Origin: a bacterium
GTDB lineage: Bacteria > Chloroflexota > Dormibacteria > UBA8260 > Bog-877
DNA length: 37,687 bases
Assembly: GCA_021802115.1 (NCBI GenBank)
Contig: JAKABA010000024.1
Coordinates: 1 to 37,687, forward strand
Direction: 5' to 3'
The number at the start of each line of letters is the position of its first letter. Position 1 is the stretch's first letter. The translations under genes were made by a program, and so were the position numbers. Positions 1 to 6,989 of the stretch are shown one piece after another. Below the pieces are notes generated by a model. The model searched no databases, had not been told where the DNA came from, and was given only the letters and a program-made list of their open reading frames with translations.

Positions 1-167
1 GCTCGTCTTGCCGGTCGGACAGGCCCAGAGTCATGTTCACCCCCAGTCAGGAACTACCTGCTGGTCATTCTCCGGACCCGACTCCTCCTCCCGCCACCTC
101 ACCCACCGAAAAACACCAGCTACCTAGCCCACCTATTGGCGTGCTGGTAGCGGTGGCACTGGCTGCG

Positions 168-236
168 GCGGGAGGATACGAACCTCCGATCTCCTGATCC
201 AGAACCAGGCCGCTTACGAAAGCGCCGGTGCCCGAG
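168..236 (-). pseudogene. Decayed tRNA-Gln copy / att-like repeat
   Basis: Positions 168-210 match 2885-2927, the T-arm, variable region and anticodon arm of the intact tRNA-Gln, at 40 of 43 bases and in the same orientation. The T-stem and CTG anticodon loop are still recognisable on the minus strand. The D-arm is only partly recognisable and the acceptor 5' strand does not pair with the 3' strand, so this is not a functional tRNA. It may be the far attachment site of an element that integrated at the tRNA 3' end, or a decayed tandem tRNA copy. Confidence 0.6.
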
Positions 237-400
237 TTCATAGCAGCACCTAACTTTGGTGTAGCGCTACACAACAGCTCTTGTCACCATCCGTTTCGGG
301 TTATGTTCGGTTGAGCTGCGCGGGGCGGCCCTTGAGCACCGCCTAAGAGTCGAGACGGGTGTCACCAGGGAGGCAGTGCAGGTGGGGGCGTGGGGCCGGC
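211..400. other. Gene-free spacer
   Basis: The stretch between the tRNA-Gln remnant and the end of the VapC-like gene shows no convincing coding region, hairpin terminator or repeat. Confidence 0.4.
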
Positions 401-826
401 CTATCGGGCGCTCGCCGGCCCGGAGAGTGCGGCACTCGGGAGGCAAGCCAAGCCCCGTGACACGAGGTCGCGCACATCACAGCTCACTAGCCGGGCCCTC
501 GCGCTCCGAGCGGCCGCTACATAGGCGGCGTCGTAGGCCGAGATCCCGCGCTCTGCAGCGATGAGCGTGGCATTCGCGAGGAGCTGCGAGTCGGCTCGGA
601 TCAGGCCGCCATCGTCCGCCACCGCACTGATTCGGTCGCACAATCTGCTGGCCGCCAACTCGTCGTGCCAGGAACGAACCGCCACGTTGGTCGCCTCGTA
701 GAACGCCAGGTCCAGGGTGGCAAGGGGGTCGGGACCGGCGAGCAGCTGGACGGCCGGGTTGTGGTTGGCGTCATCCAAATCCTCTCGAGCGAGAAGGACG
801 CTCGCATCGACCAGCCAGAGGGTCAA
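401..826 (-). CDS. vapC: VapC-like PIN-domain toxin
   Basis: A 141-residue PIN-domain protein, the usual size for a VapC toxin, a magnesium-dependent RNase that cuts tRNA or other RNA. The acidic residues expected of the PIN active site are present: Asp7 in LVDASVLL, Glu44 in FYEATN, Asp99 in AYDAAYVA and Asp117 in SCDVRD. The start is a TTG whose bases overlap the TGA stop of the upstream ribbon-helix-helix antitoxin gene by 4 nt, the standard translationally coupled antitoxin-toxin order. Family assignment is firm; the RNA target cannot be read from sequence. It is one of two toxin-antitoxin pairs in the small island next to tRNA-Gln. Confidence 0.85.
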   Translation of the reverse strand: MTLWLVDASVLLAREDLDDANHNPAVQLLAGPDPLATLDLAFYEATNVAVRSWHDELAASRLCDRISAVADDGGLIRADSQLLANATLIAAERGISAYDAAYVAAARSARARLVSCDVRDLVSRGLACLPSAALSGPASAR

Positions 827-1059
827 GCTTCCGGCCTGGTCGTCTTGACCAGTTCCGCCACATGACCTCCGTGACCCTTAGGATGGCCACCGAGGCTGTC
901 GATCTCGGCCATGCGTTCCGCCCTCTTGAGGCTGCGGCTTCGCATGGCGCTCTCAGCCAGTTCGCGCAGGAGCCCGCTGCGGGTGGTTCCTCGGCGGCTT
1001 GCCTCCATGTCGACGGCTCTCAGCACATCGTTGGGGAGTGACACCATGACCTTGGCCAC
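823..1059 (-). CDS. vapB: Ribbon-helix-helix antitoxin (VapB/CopG-like)
   Basis: A 78-residue protein with an N-terminal ribbon-helix-helix DNA-binding segment: it begins MAKVMVSLPNDVL and is followed by a helix rich in Arg and Glu, as in CopG/VapB-type antitoxins. The C-terminal tail would bind and neutralise the PIN toxin. I chose the GTG at 1059 because MAKVMVSLP is the typical beginning of this family and a -10-like TATACT lies 6 nt upstream, which suggests a leaderless mRNA. An upstream ATG at 1125 would add residues of unlikely composition, and an ATG at 1047 is also possible. Two 8-bp direct repeats overlapping the -10 are probable autoregulatory operators. The stop overlaps the toxin start by 4 nt. 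Confidence 0.8.
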   Translation of the reverse strand: MAKVMVSLPNDVLRAVDMEASRRGTTRSGLLRELAESAMRSRSLKRAERMAEIDSLGGHPKGHGGHVAELVKTTRPEA

Positions 1060-1062
1060 GAC

Positions 1063-1079
1063 CCCAGTATACCCAGTAT
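1063..1079 (-). promoter_or_regulatory. vapBC promoter with direct-repeat operator
   Basis: Two copies of ATACTGGG (minus strand; 1079-1072 and 1070-1063) lie 9 bp apart. The -10-like TATACT at 1071-1066 sits 6 nt before the GTG start of the antitoxin, so transcription would begin at or near the start codon. Closely spaced direct repeats over the core promoter are the usual binding mode of ribbon-helix-helix antitoxins. There is no clear -35 box. Confidence 0.45.
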
Positions 1080-1285
1080 TGCCACTCACTGGTCGCGGCT
1101 GGACGCGCATGAGTTGAGGACGCATCAGCCTCCCGTGACCTGGCCGGCCGCTCCCTGCCCTCCATGGCGAACACGATCTGCTGAGGAACTCTGAGCTGGA
1201 CCTGGGAGGCGTCCCGAATCAACGCCCGGCACGGAGTATTCGAGGTGGACAAGGCCGACACACGCGCACTCTGTAATAGTTGCAT

Positions 1286-1516
1286 GTGACCACGGGGTTG
1301 ACGATCACGAGTGCAGGGTCCGCTAAGAGGGTGCGCGAGCATCGATCACGACTGGCGCAGCAGGGCCTCCGCCCAGTCCAGATCTGGGTACCAGATGTCC
1401 GCTCGCCCGGATTCGCCGAGGAGGCCCACCGCCAGTCGCGAGCGGTCGCCGAGAGCAGGGCTGCGGCCGACGATCAAGCTTTTGTCGATGCTGTTTCCAC
1501 TTGGCCCGATGAGTGA
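1286..1516 (+). CDS. MazE-like antitoxin (DUF3018 type)
   Basis: A 76-residue protein containing the segment RVREHRSRLAQQGLRPVQIW, then VPDVRSPGFAEEAHRQSRAV and an acidic tail. This is the pattern of the DUF3018 family annotated as MazE-type antitoxins. The GTG at 1286 is preferred because the family usually begins shortly before RVREHR; a TTG at 1280 would add two residues. No ribosome-binding site is visible, and a TGTAAT element just upstream may give a leaderless transcript. The stop codon overlaps the GTG start of the MazF-like toxin by 4 nt, so the pair is translationally coupled. Confidence 0.8.
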   Translation: MTTGLTITSAGSAKRVREHRSRLAQQGLRPVQIWVPDVRSPGFAEEAHRQSRAVAESRAAADDQAFVDAVSTWPDE

Positions 1517-1845
1517 GACGGGCTGAGATCTGGACCGTCGCCGGGGGGTCAGGTTACGCAGGCAACCGACGGCCGGCGGTGATCGTCCAGGACGATCGCT
1601 TCGACACCGACTCGGTGACCATCTGCCCGTTCACCACCGATTTGACGGACGCTCCGCTGTTTCGCCTGGAGGTCCAGCCGACCCCGTCCAACGGCCTTAA
1701 GGCAACTTCCCGGCTGATGGTGGACAAGTTGACGACCGTCTCGCGTTTGAAGGTCGGGACGCGGATCGGCGTTCTCGACGACCTTGACCTCACTCGTCTC
1801 AACCGTGCTGTCTTCGTGTTTCTGGGCATCGCTTCGGCTTCCTGA
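1513..1845 (+). CDS. mazF: MazF/PemK-family endoribonuclease toxin
   Basis: A 110-residue protein of normal MazF length. It starts RRAEIWTVAGG and has the conserved RRPAVIVQDD strand (Arg19-Asp28), the CPFTTD strand (Cys38-Asp43) with the family's catalytic-type Thr, and the LMVDKLTTV segment (Lys72) followed by a short C-terminal helix. MazF toxins cut mRNA or tRNA at short sequence motifs; the motif here is unknown. The GTG start lies inside the end of the DUF3018 antitoxin gene (GTGA overlap). Only 5 nt separate its stop from the GTG chosen for the downstream phosphotransferase, so the three genes probably share a transcript. Confidence 0.88.
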   Translation: MRRAEIWTVAGGSGYAGNRRPAVIVQDDRFDTDSVTICPFTTDLTDAPLFRLEVQPTPSNGLKATSRLMVDKLTTVSRLKVGTRIGVLDDLDLTRLNRAVFVFLGIASAS

Positions 1846-1850
1846 CCGTT

Positions 1851-2777
1851 GTGGCGGCCGCGATACTCCAAGCTGTGAGCCCCAGATTGCCGGACCGCGA
1901 CTTGGACGCGGCCACGGTCGCGCACCTGGTGGCTGAACAGTTCCCCGGGCTTGCCGGTGGCGCAGTGCGCCGGCTCGGCGCGGGCTGGGACAACGAGCTG
2001 TTCACCGTCGGCTCCGAGTGGATCTTTCGCTTCCCCAAGCGGTCTGAGCGGGTACCGTGGCTCCGCCGGGAGGTGGCGATCATGACCGCCGTCGGAGAGG
2101 TGATGGGCGCGCTGGTGCCACGATTTGACTTCATCGGCGAGCCATCTCGCCGCTTTCCTTACCCGTTCGTCGGGTACCGGCGCCTCCCCGGAGTGGGTGC
2201 CGATCAGGCCCGGGTCACTGATCCCGCTTGCCTGGCCGGGGAGATCGGTCGGGCGTTGAGCCACCTTCATCAGGTGGACCCAACCCGGATCCCGGCAACG
2301 CCCGCGGGCCCGGAAGCTGAGGCTTGGCGGAGCGCCAGGGAGCGACTGATCAGCGTGGCGGGGGCGGTGCGGCCCTGGCTGGCCAACGGCCGTCTGGAGA
2401 AGGCAGAACCCTACCTCGCCGGCGCGATTCCAGAGCCGGCCGAGGCGGGTCCTCGACGCTTCATTCACAACGACATCTGCCCGGATCATCTGCTCGTCGA
2501 CCCGGACACCGGCCACCTGACCGGGCTGATCGACTTCACGGATGCGATCGTGGGCGACCCGGTGCACGACTTCGTCGGGCTCATCGGGATCGGGGACCGC
2601 GCCTTCACAGGCCAGGTGCTGGCCAGCTACGATCAGCCTCTTGGTGACTCCTTCGCGGTGAAGCTCTCGTGGCTGACCCGGGTACTCACCCTGACCTGGC
2701 TGGCAGAGGCCGCAGCAGATGATCCGGACGACGTGCCCAAGCACCTCACATGGGTGGGGCGAGCTTTCGCTGAGTGA
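1851..2777 (+). CDS. APH-family phosphotransferase
   Basis: A 308-residue protein of the aminoglycoside phosphotransferase/choline kinase fold. The N-lobe contains the glycine-rich LGAGWDNELFTVG and a WIFRFPK strand carrying the likely ATP-binding Lys. The C-lobe has the Brenner-type HNDICPDHLLVD loop with catalytic Asp208 and the metal-binding GLIDFTDAIVGDP motif with Asp228. The position usually held by Asn in the catalytic loop is His, a common variation in this superfamily. Substrates range from aminoglycosides and macrolides to small metabolites, so resistance is possible but not shown. The GTG at 1851 is 5 nt past the MazF-like stop; an alternative GTG lies at 1875. It is cargo beside two toxin-antitoxin pairs. 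Confidence 0.8.
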   Translation: MAAAILQAVSPRLPDRDLDAATVAHLVAEQFPGLAGGAVRRLGAGWDNELFTVGSEWIFRFPKRSERVPWLRREVAIMTAVGEVMGALVPRFDFIGEPSRRFPYPFVGYRRLPGVGADQARVTDPACLAGEIGRALSHLHQVDPTRIPATPAGPEAEAWRSARERLISVAGAVRPWLANGRLEKAEPYLAGAIPEPAEAGPRRFIHNDICPDHLLVDPDTGHLTGLIDFTDAIVGDPVHDFVGLIGIGDRAFTGQVLASYDQPLGDSFAVKLSWLTRVLTLTWLAEAAADDPDDVPKHLTWVGRAFAE

Positions 2778-2879
2778 CGCAAGCCGTGGTCAAGCGCCGC
2801 TGTCCCACCCCGCCGGTGTGACGCCCCGGGCAGAGCACCCAGGGGGTCAGCATGTCGCTTGCCACGGAGAAGGGACTGG

Positions 2880-2951
2880 CTGGGGCGGGAGGATTCGAAC
2901 CTCCGATCTCCTGATCCAGAGTCAGGCGCCTTACCACTTGGCCACGCCCCA
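2880..2951 (-). tRNA. tRNA-Gln (CTG)
   Basis: The minus strand folds into a full cloverleaf: a 7-bp acceptor stem (TGGGGCG with CGCCCCA), D-arm GGC...GCC, a 5-bp anticodon stem around the loop CTCTGGA giving anticodon CTG, and a T-arm GGAGG-TTCGAAT-CCTCC. The discriminator is G and no CCA is encoded. It lies 143 nt downstream of gltX on the same strand and may be cotranscribed with it. Its 3' part is repeated at 168-210. Confidence 0.95.
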
Positions 2952-3094
2952 ATAGCCGCCAGACCAACGCCGCTTCACTCGGACCGAGCATCCCGGAGGG
3001 ACGGCAGAGGCCGGAAGAGATAGTACCGTGCCCGGCGCAAGTGCCCGAGGCGCCAAGACAAGGGTCGCTTGCCATCAGCCGCCAATGGCTCGGT

Positions 3095-4582
3095 TCAGTC
3101 GGTCTGCGCGAGTTGCTCGATCGCCATCGCGATGCGGCGATGGGCGGCCTCCCGGCCGATCAGGGATATCGACTCCGGCAAAGGTGGCGAGACCCGCTGC
3201 CCTGTGATCGCAACCCGCAGGACCTGCATGCACTCCTTGAAGCGTTGCTTGGCCTGCTTGGCATCCTCCGGGAGTGATCCGGCCCCGGCCTCCTTAAGCC
3301 GTTCCATCAGCTCCTCCAGGTCCCCATCCAGAAGAGGATCGGCCAGCTTGAGAAATTGTCTCGCCGCCTCGGTAGTGAGTTGCCCGCGCAGCAACTCCAG
3401 AGTCGGACTTGGCTCATGGAAGGCGAATTCCAGCAGCGCTGGGACCTCATCCAGGCGGCGGATGCGTTCCTGAACCATCGCCGCGATGGCCGTGAGTTGC
3501 TCTGGGGTCGCCTGGGGCAGGAATTCCGCCAGGCGCTTGGCCAGGTCGGAGACGGCAAGGCGGCGGATCCAGACCCCATTCAGATAGTCCAGCCGTGGTT
3601 GGTCGAAGATGGCCGGGCTGGACTGGAGCCGCTCGAAGCTCATTCTCGATCTGAGCTCGGCCAGGCTGAAGATCTCCTCTTCGGTGCCAGGCGACCAGCC
3701 CAAGAAGGCGAGGAAGTTAGCCAGGGCTTCGGGCAGGTAGCCCATCTCCCGGTATTCGCTAACGGCCATCGCCCCATGGCGCTTGGCCAGCTTCTTGTGA
3801 TCCGGTCCGAGGACCAGGGGCACATGCGCCAGCGCCGGGGCCTCCCAGCCCAGGGCAGCGTAGACAGCCAGGTGCTTGGGGGTGGAGGGAACCCACTCCA
3901 CGCCTCGGACCACGTGGGTGATGCCCATCAGGTGGTCGTCCACCACCTGGGCGAGGTGGTAGGTGGGGAAACCGTCCGACTTGATCAGGATCTGGTCGTC
4001 AATCTCCTCGTTCTGGAACTCCTGAGGGCCAAGGACCAGGTCCTCCCAGCGCGACTGCCCAGGAGGCATTCGCAGCCGTACCACGTGGTCGGCCCCGTCT
4101 GCGATGGCCGCCTGCGACTCGGCTCGGGGCATGGTCCGGCAGCGCCCGTCGTAACGGGTGGGCAGCCCCGCCGCCCGTTGGGCGGCCCGCAACTCCTCCA
4201 AGCGCTCGCGGCTGCAGAAGCATGGGTAGGCGGCCCCCAGGTCCAGCAGGCGGTCGGCTGCCGCGCGGTAATAGTGGAGGCGTTCCGACTCGATGTATGG
4301 GGCACAGGGGCCGCCGATGTCCGGCCCCTCGTCCCAGGCGAGGCCAAGCCAGGCGAGGGTGGCCAGGTTTTCCGGCACCGCCTCCGACCGGTAGCGCTCC
4401 CGGTCGGTGTCCTCGATGCGAACCAGGAACCGCCCCTCGTTCCCGGTCAGGCAGTAGCTGAGCAGGGCGGTCCGCACGTTGCCGATGTGCAGCTGGCCGG
4501 TCGGACTGGGGGCGAACCGGAGCCTTCGGCTGCCAGGTAGGGCGACCAGGTCGAGCAGGCTCTCCGGCGAATCAGGGCTCAA
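3095..4582 (-). CDS. gltX: Glutamyl-tRNA synthetase
   Basis: A 495-residue class I aminoacyl-tRNA synthetase that attaches glutamate to tRNA-Glu. In bacteria lacking GlnRS it also charges tRNA-Gln for later amidation. The HIGH-type motif is FAPSPTGQLHIGN (His32-Asn35), the KMSKS-type motif is KKLAKR (263-268), and the zinc-site pattern C-x-C followed about 25 residues later by Cys is at 121, 123 and 148. The all-helical anticodon-binding part fills the C-terminus. The TTG start overlaps the TGA of the upstream small membrane protein gene by 4 nt; a longer start at 4654 would run into that gene. It lies between tRNA-Gln and tRNA-Glu, a context that fits a non-discriminating enzyme but does not prove it. 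Confidence 0.95.
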   Translation of the reverse strand: MSPDSPESLLDLVALPGSRRLRFAPSPTGQLHIGNVRTALLSYCLTGNEGRFLVRIEDTDRERYRSEAVPENLATLAWLGLAWDEGPDIGGPCAPYIESERLHYYRAAADRLLDLGAAYPCFCSRERLEELRAAQRAAGLPTRYDGRCRTMPRAESQAAIADGADHVVRLRMPPGQSRWEDLVLGPQEFQNEEIDDQILIKSDGFPTYHLAQVVDDHLMGITHVVRGVEWVPSTPKHLAVYAALGWEAPALAHVPLVLGPDHKKLAKRHGAMAVSEYREMGYLPEALANFLAFLGWSPGTEEEIFSLAELRSRMSFERLQSSPAIFDQPRLDYLNGVWIRRLAVSDLAKRLAEFLPQATPEQLTAIAAMVQERIRRLDEVPALLEFAFHEPSPTLELLRGQLTTEAARQFLKLADPLLDGDLEELMERLKEAGAGSLPEDAKQAKQRFKECMQVLRVAITGQRVSPPLPESISLIGREAAHRRIAMAIEQLAQTD

Positions 4583-4809
4583 TGGTGCAGGACGACCAGA
4601 TAGATCCCCATTGCCAGGCAACTGGCCAGCAGCAACACCACGGCGATGGTCCACCCTTCGAGCGCCGTGCCGCGGATCGAAACATCTGCCCGACGGTCAC
4701 TGCTGACACTGACTCCAGTCGTGCCCAGGCGGTGGTAGCGCTGGGCCAGGTATCCGGGATCGTCCGGTTCCAGGGGCGTCGCCTCTGGAAAAGATCGGTG
4801 CTCAGCCAT
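4579..4809 (-). CDS. Small single-span membrane protein
   Basis: A 76-residue protein with a polar N-terminal half and one strong C-terminal membrane segment (WTIAVVLLLASCLAMGIYLV), ending within a few residues of the membrane. I do not recognise a family. The ATG at 4809 is chosen over a TTG at 4821. Its stop overlaps the gltX start by 4 nt, so it is translationally coupled to gltX. That coupling is the main evidence that it is real. The predicted topology is a cytoplasmic N-terminus with a C-terminal anchor. Confidence 0.6.
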   Translation of the reverse strand: MAEHRSFPEATPLEPDDPGYLAQRYHRLGTTGVSVSSDRRADVSIRGTALEGWTIAVVLLLASCLAMGIYLVVLHH

Positions 4810-4887
4810 CTGCCTAGTCAACTCCGCCAGCTGAGGGAGCCTTGAGCTCCCCTCCTTCCTGCGAGTATAGAGGCCGCTCTGGCCCCA

Positions 4888-4959
4888 GCCCGCATCGTCT
4901 AGCGGTCAGGACACCACCCTTTCAAGGTGGTAACCGGGGTTCGACTCCCCGTGCGGGTA
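4888..4959 (+). tRNA. tRNA-Glu (TTC)
   Basis: This folds into a full cloverleaf: acceptor GCCCGCA pairs with TGCGGGT (first pair G-U), the anticodon stem CCACC/GGTGG surrounds loop CTTTCAA giving anticodon TTC, and the T-arm is CGGGG-TTCGACT-CCCCG. The discriminator is A and no CCA is encoded. It is divergent from the small membrane protein-gltX pair, so gltX is bracketed by tRNA-Glu and tRNA-Gln. Confidence 0.96.
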
Positions 4960-4967
4960 GGGACCGG

Positions 4968-5360
4968 CTATCTGGGGTGCAGCCGACGCACCCCCAGGAC
5001 CAGCGCCGCAGATCCCAGGGTGGCCCCGGGCAGGGACCGAAGGCGACCCTTCCCGATTCGCAGGTGCATCCCGAAGAGGGCGAGTTCGCCCAAACCACAA
5101 GTCAGGGCGAGTGCGGTGGTGAGCGACCGCCAGCGGCTGGACTCGGGTCGCGATCCCGCGAGACGGCTGCTGACTCTAAGTCCTGTCCAGAGCAACAGGC
5201 CGACCGCCGATCCCCTCGCCCGAGACCGGGACTTGGCCGGCAGGGGGGTCCGGCGCGCGGCCAGGAACGCCTGGACGTCCGCCGCGCCCAGGGCGGCCAC
5301 CCAGGTCAGCGCCGAGTTCTCTTCACTTGACCCGGTGGGGTCATCGGTTGGCAACCACAC
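4968..5360 (-). CDS. Hypothetical small membrane protein
   Basis: A 130-residue open frame with two to three moderately hydrophobic stretches (around AVGLLLWTGL, TALALTCGLGELALFGMHL and GATLGSAALVLGV) separated by Arg-rich loops with a positive-inside pattern. I recognise no family. The start is a GTG at 5360 without a clear Shine-Dalgarno sequence. It lies 101 nt downstream of the PucR-type gene on the same strand. High GC makes spurious open frames common here, so it could be non-coding, but no competing frame in the interval looks better. Confidence 0.4.
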   Translation of the reverse strand: MWLPTDDPTGSSEENSALTWVAALGAADVQAFLAARRTPLPAKSRSRARGSAVGLLLWTGLRVSSRLAGSRPESSRWRSLTTALALTCGLGELALFGMHLRIGKGRLRSLPGATLGSAALVLGVRRLHPR

Positions 5361-5461
5361 GCAGCATCAAGTATCGCTCATGCTCCCGAGCCGGAGGCCG
5401 CTTCGGATCGGGCCGGCTCGTCAGGCCGCCTGCGGCGCCGCCGAGCCCTGCCTGCACCCGC

Positions 5462-6709
5462 TCATTGCCCACCACCAACCGTGAGTCGGCCGGCGCCGGC
5501 AGGGTTGGTTCCTGGCCCGCCTTCCGAGACCGACTGCAGAATTCGATAGCCCTTGAGGGCCAGTTCCAAGCGCAAGCGGTCGTCCGCCCGGTCCCAGCCC
5601 CCGACTAGTTGCCGGATGCGGTCGATCCGGTAGAGGAGCGTGTGGCGGTGAATGTGCAGACTGCGGGCCGCTTCGCTGAGACCGGGCTGAGCGAGCACGA
5701 CCTCGAGAGTCTCTCTGAGCGGAGTGCTGCGGACCTTCTCCCTTGCCAGCAGGGGACCCAGGGTCAACTCAACGAAGTCCCGCAGACCCCGGAGGTCCTG
5801 TAGCCAGGCCAGGTAGGGATGCAGCCGGCTGGCATCGTGCAGCCGTTCCTCCGGCATCAGGATCTGCCCCACGGTGAGCGCCGCGCGGGTGGCTCTGACC
5901 GCGGCCGGGGTGTCGGCCAGCTGCGCCGCAACCGGCCCCACGGCCATCTCCCAGGGAACCACCTCGGCGCCGACGGCGACCCTCAGCAGCCGCTGCAGGG
6001 TGCTGATCTTGACCTGAGCCGGGACCAGCGCCACCACGCTGGCCTGGTACAGGGCCACGTGGGCTCCCAGCGCCATCCAGGCCGTGGCCACGGTGGCTTC
6101 CGTGGCGGTGTCATCGGCGGCCAGCACCACCAGCCGGTAGGGGAAGTCGAGCCCGGTGCCGCCGGCGGCGGCCTTGGCGACCATCTCATCGTCGGCGGTG
6201 CCTCCGAGGACCTCGGCGAAGAACTGGTCGTACTGGCGATCGTGCTCGCGGCGGCTCTGTTCCCGGGTCTCCAGGTAGCTGGTGCTGACCGCCACGCTGA
6301 TGGCGTCGAGATAGTCGAACAGGGGGCCCACGGCGGTCAGGACCGACTGGGCCTCGATCTCCGGGTGATTTCTGACCACCTCGATGACGTGCTGCCAGAT
6401 GACCAGCGCCGCCACCCGGTAGGCGCGCAAGATGGCGTCCAGGGGCACCCCGGTGCTGGCCATCCGGCCTCCCATTCGCGAGAGCTGCTGCAGCTCAGAG
6501 CGCGACGGCGGCCTCGACTCCTCCCACAGCGAGAGCAGGGTGCCAACCCCCTCCCGGCAGGCTGCGAGCACCTCGCTGGAGAAGGCTGAGCCGCCATCCA
6601 CCCCTTCGGCCAAAGGGATCATGCGGGCCATCTCGATCGCCATCCGGCGGGCCACCCTCTCCATCCTGGCCCGCAGGGACTCGATGATGACCGGGCTGAC
6701 CGACGGCAT
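5462..6709 (-). CDS. PucR-family transcriptional regulator
   Basis: A 415-residue regulator with the CdaR/PucR layout: an N-terminal alpha-helical sensor-like region (about 1-150), a central domain beginning near YDQFFAEVLGG, and a C-terminal PucR helix-turn-helix (LRETLEVVLAQPGLSEAARS followed by LHIHRHTLLYRIDRIRQL). PucR-type regulators usually activate catabolic genes in response to a small molecule, for example purine or amino-acid breakdown. I chose the ATG at 6709 because the frame upstream of it has no regulator-like sequence. It is divergent from the MDR dehydrogenase at 6990, with a 280-nt intergenic region that should hold both promoters, and is a candidate controller of the downstream plus-strand catabolic genes. 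Confidence 0.85.
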   Translation of the reverse strand: MPSVSPVIIESLRARMERVARRMAIEMARMIPLAEGVDGGSAFSSEVLAACREGVGTLLSLWEESRPPSRSELQQLSRMGGRMASTGVPLDAILRAYRVAALVIWQHVIEVVRNHPEIEAQSVLTAVGPLFDYLDAISVAVSTSYLETREQSRREHDRQYDQFFAEVLGGTADDEMVAKAAAGGTGLDFPYRLVVLAADDTATEATVATAWMALGAHVALYQASVVALVPAQVKISTLQRLLRVAVGAEVVPWEMAVGPVAAQLADTPAAVRATRAALTVGQILMPEERLHDASRLHPYLAWLQDLRGLRDFVELTLGPLLAREKVRSTPLRETLEVVLAQPGLSEAARSLHIHRHTLLYRIDRIRQLVGGWDRADDRLRLELALKGYRILQSVSEGGPGTNPAGAGRLTVGGGQ

Positions 6710-6989
6710 GCCTTCGTAGCCGCGCCGCTCGCGGCGCGCGGGGCGGGGAACGCTCTGGCTCACGACCACGGCTTGGCCAGCATAGATCAGGTCTTGGCGC
6801 TTCGTATCAGCGCCCCCGGCCGCCTCCTCGAGCGGGCCTGCTCCCGGGCGACGGGCACGTGGTTCCCATAGACGCTCCGGGTCGTCACCGATGGCCTGGT
6901 TCAACCAAACCCGGGAGAACCACCTCCACTTGCCCAGGCGGATAGACTGGCGTTCGTCTGGGTTGGCCCTCGGTGGGAGGTGGCGGCTG

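Noticed and set aside
1554..2744. Long minus-strand open frame (396 codons) opposite the MazF-like and APH genes
   Set aside because: It mirrors two genes with clear motifs on the other strand, has no domain and has the Arg/Pro/Gly/His-rich composition of a high-GC antisense frame.
3019..3025. TACTAT element (minus strand) as a dedicated tRNA-Gln promoter
   Set aside because: No acceptable -35 lies at the right distance, and cotranscription with gltX is equally possible.
3356..4540. 394-codon plus-strand frame inside gltX
   Set aside because: gltX on the minus strand has full synthetase motifs; the plus frame has no recognisable domain.
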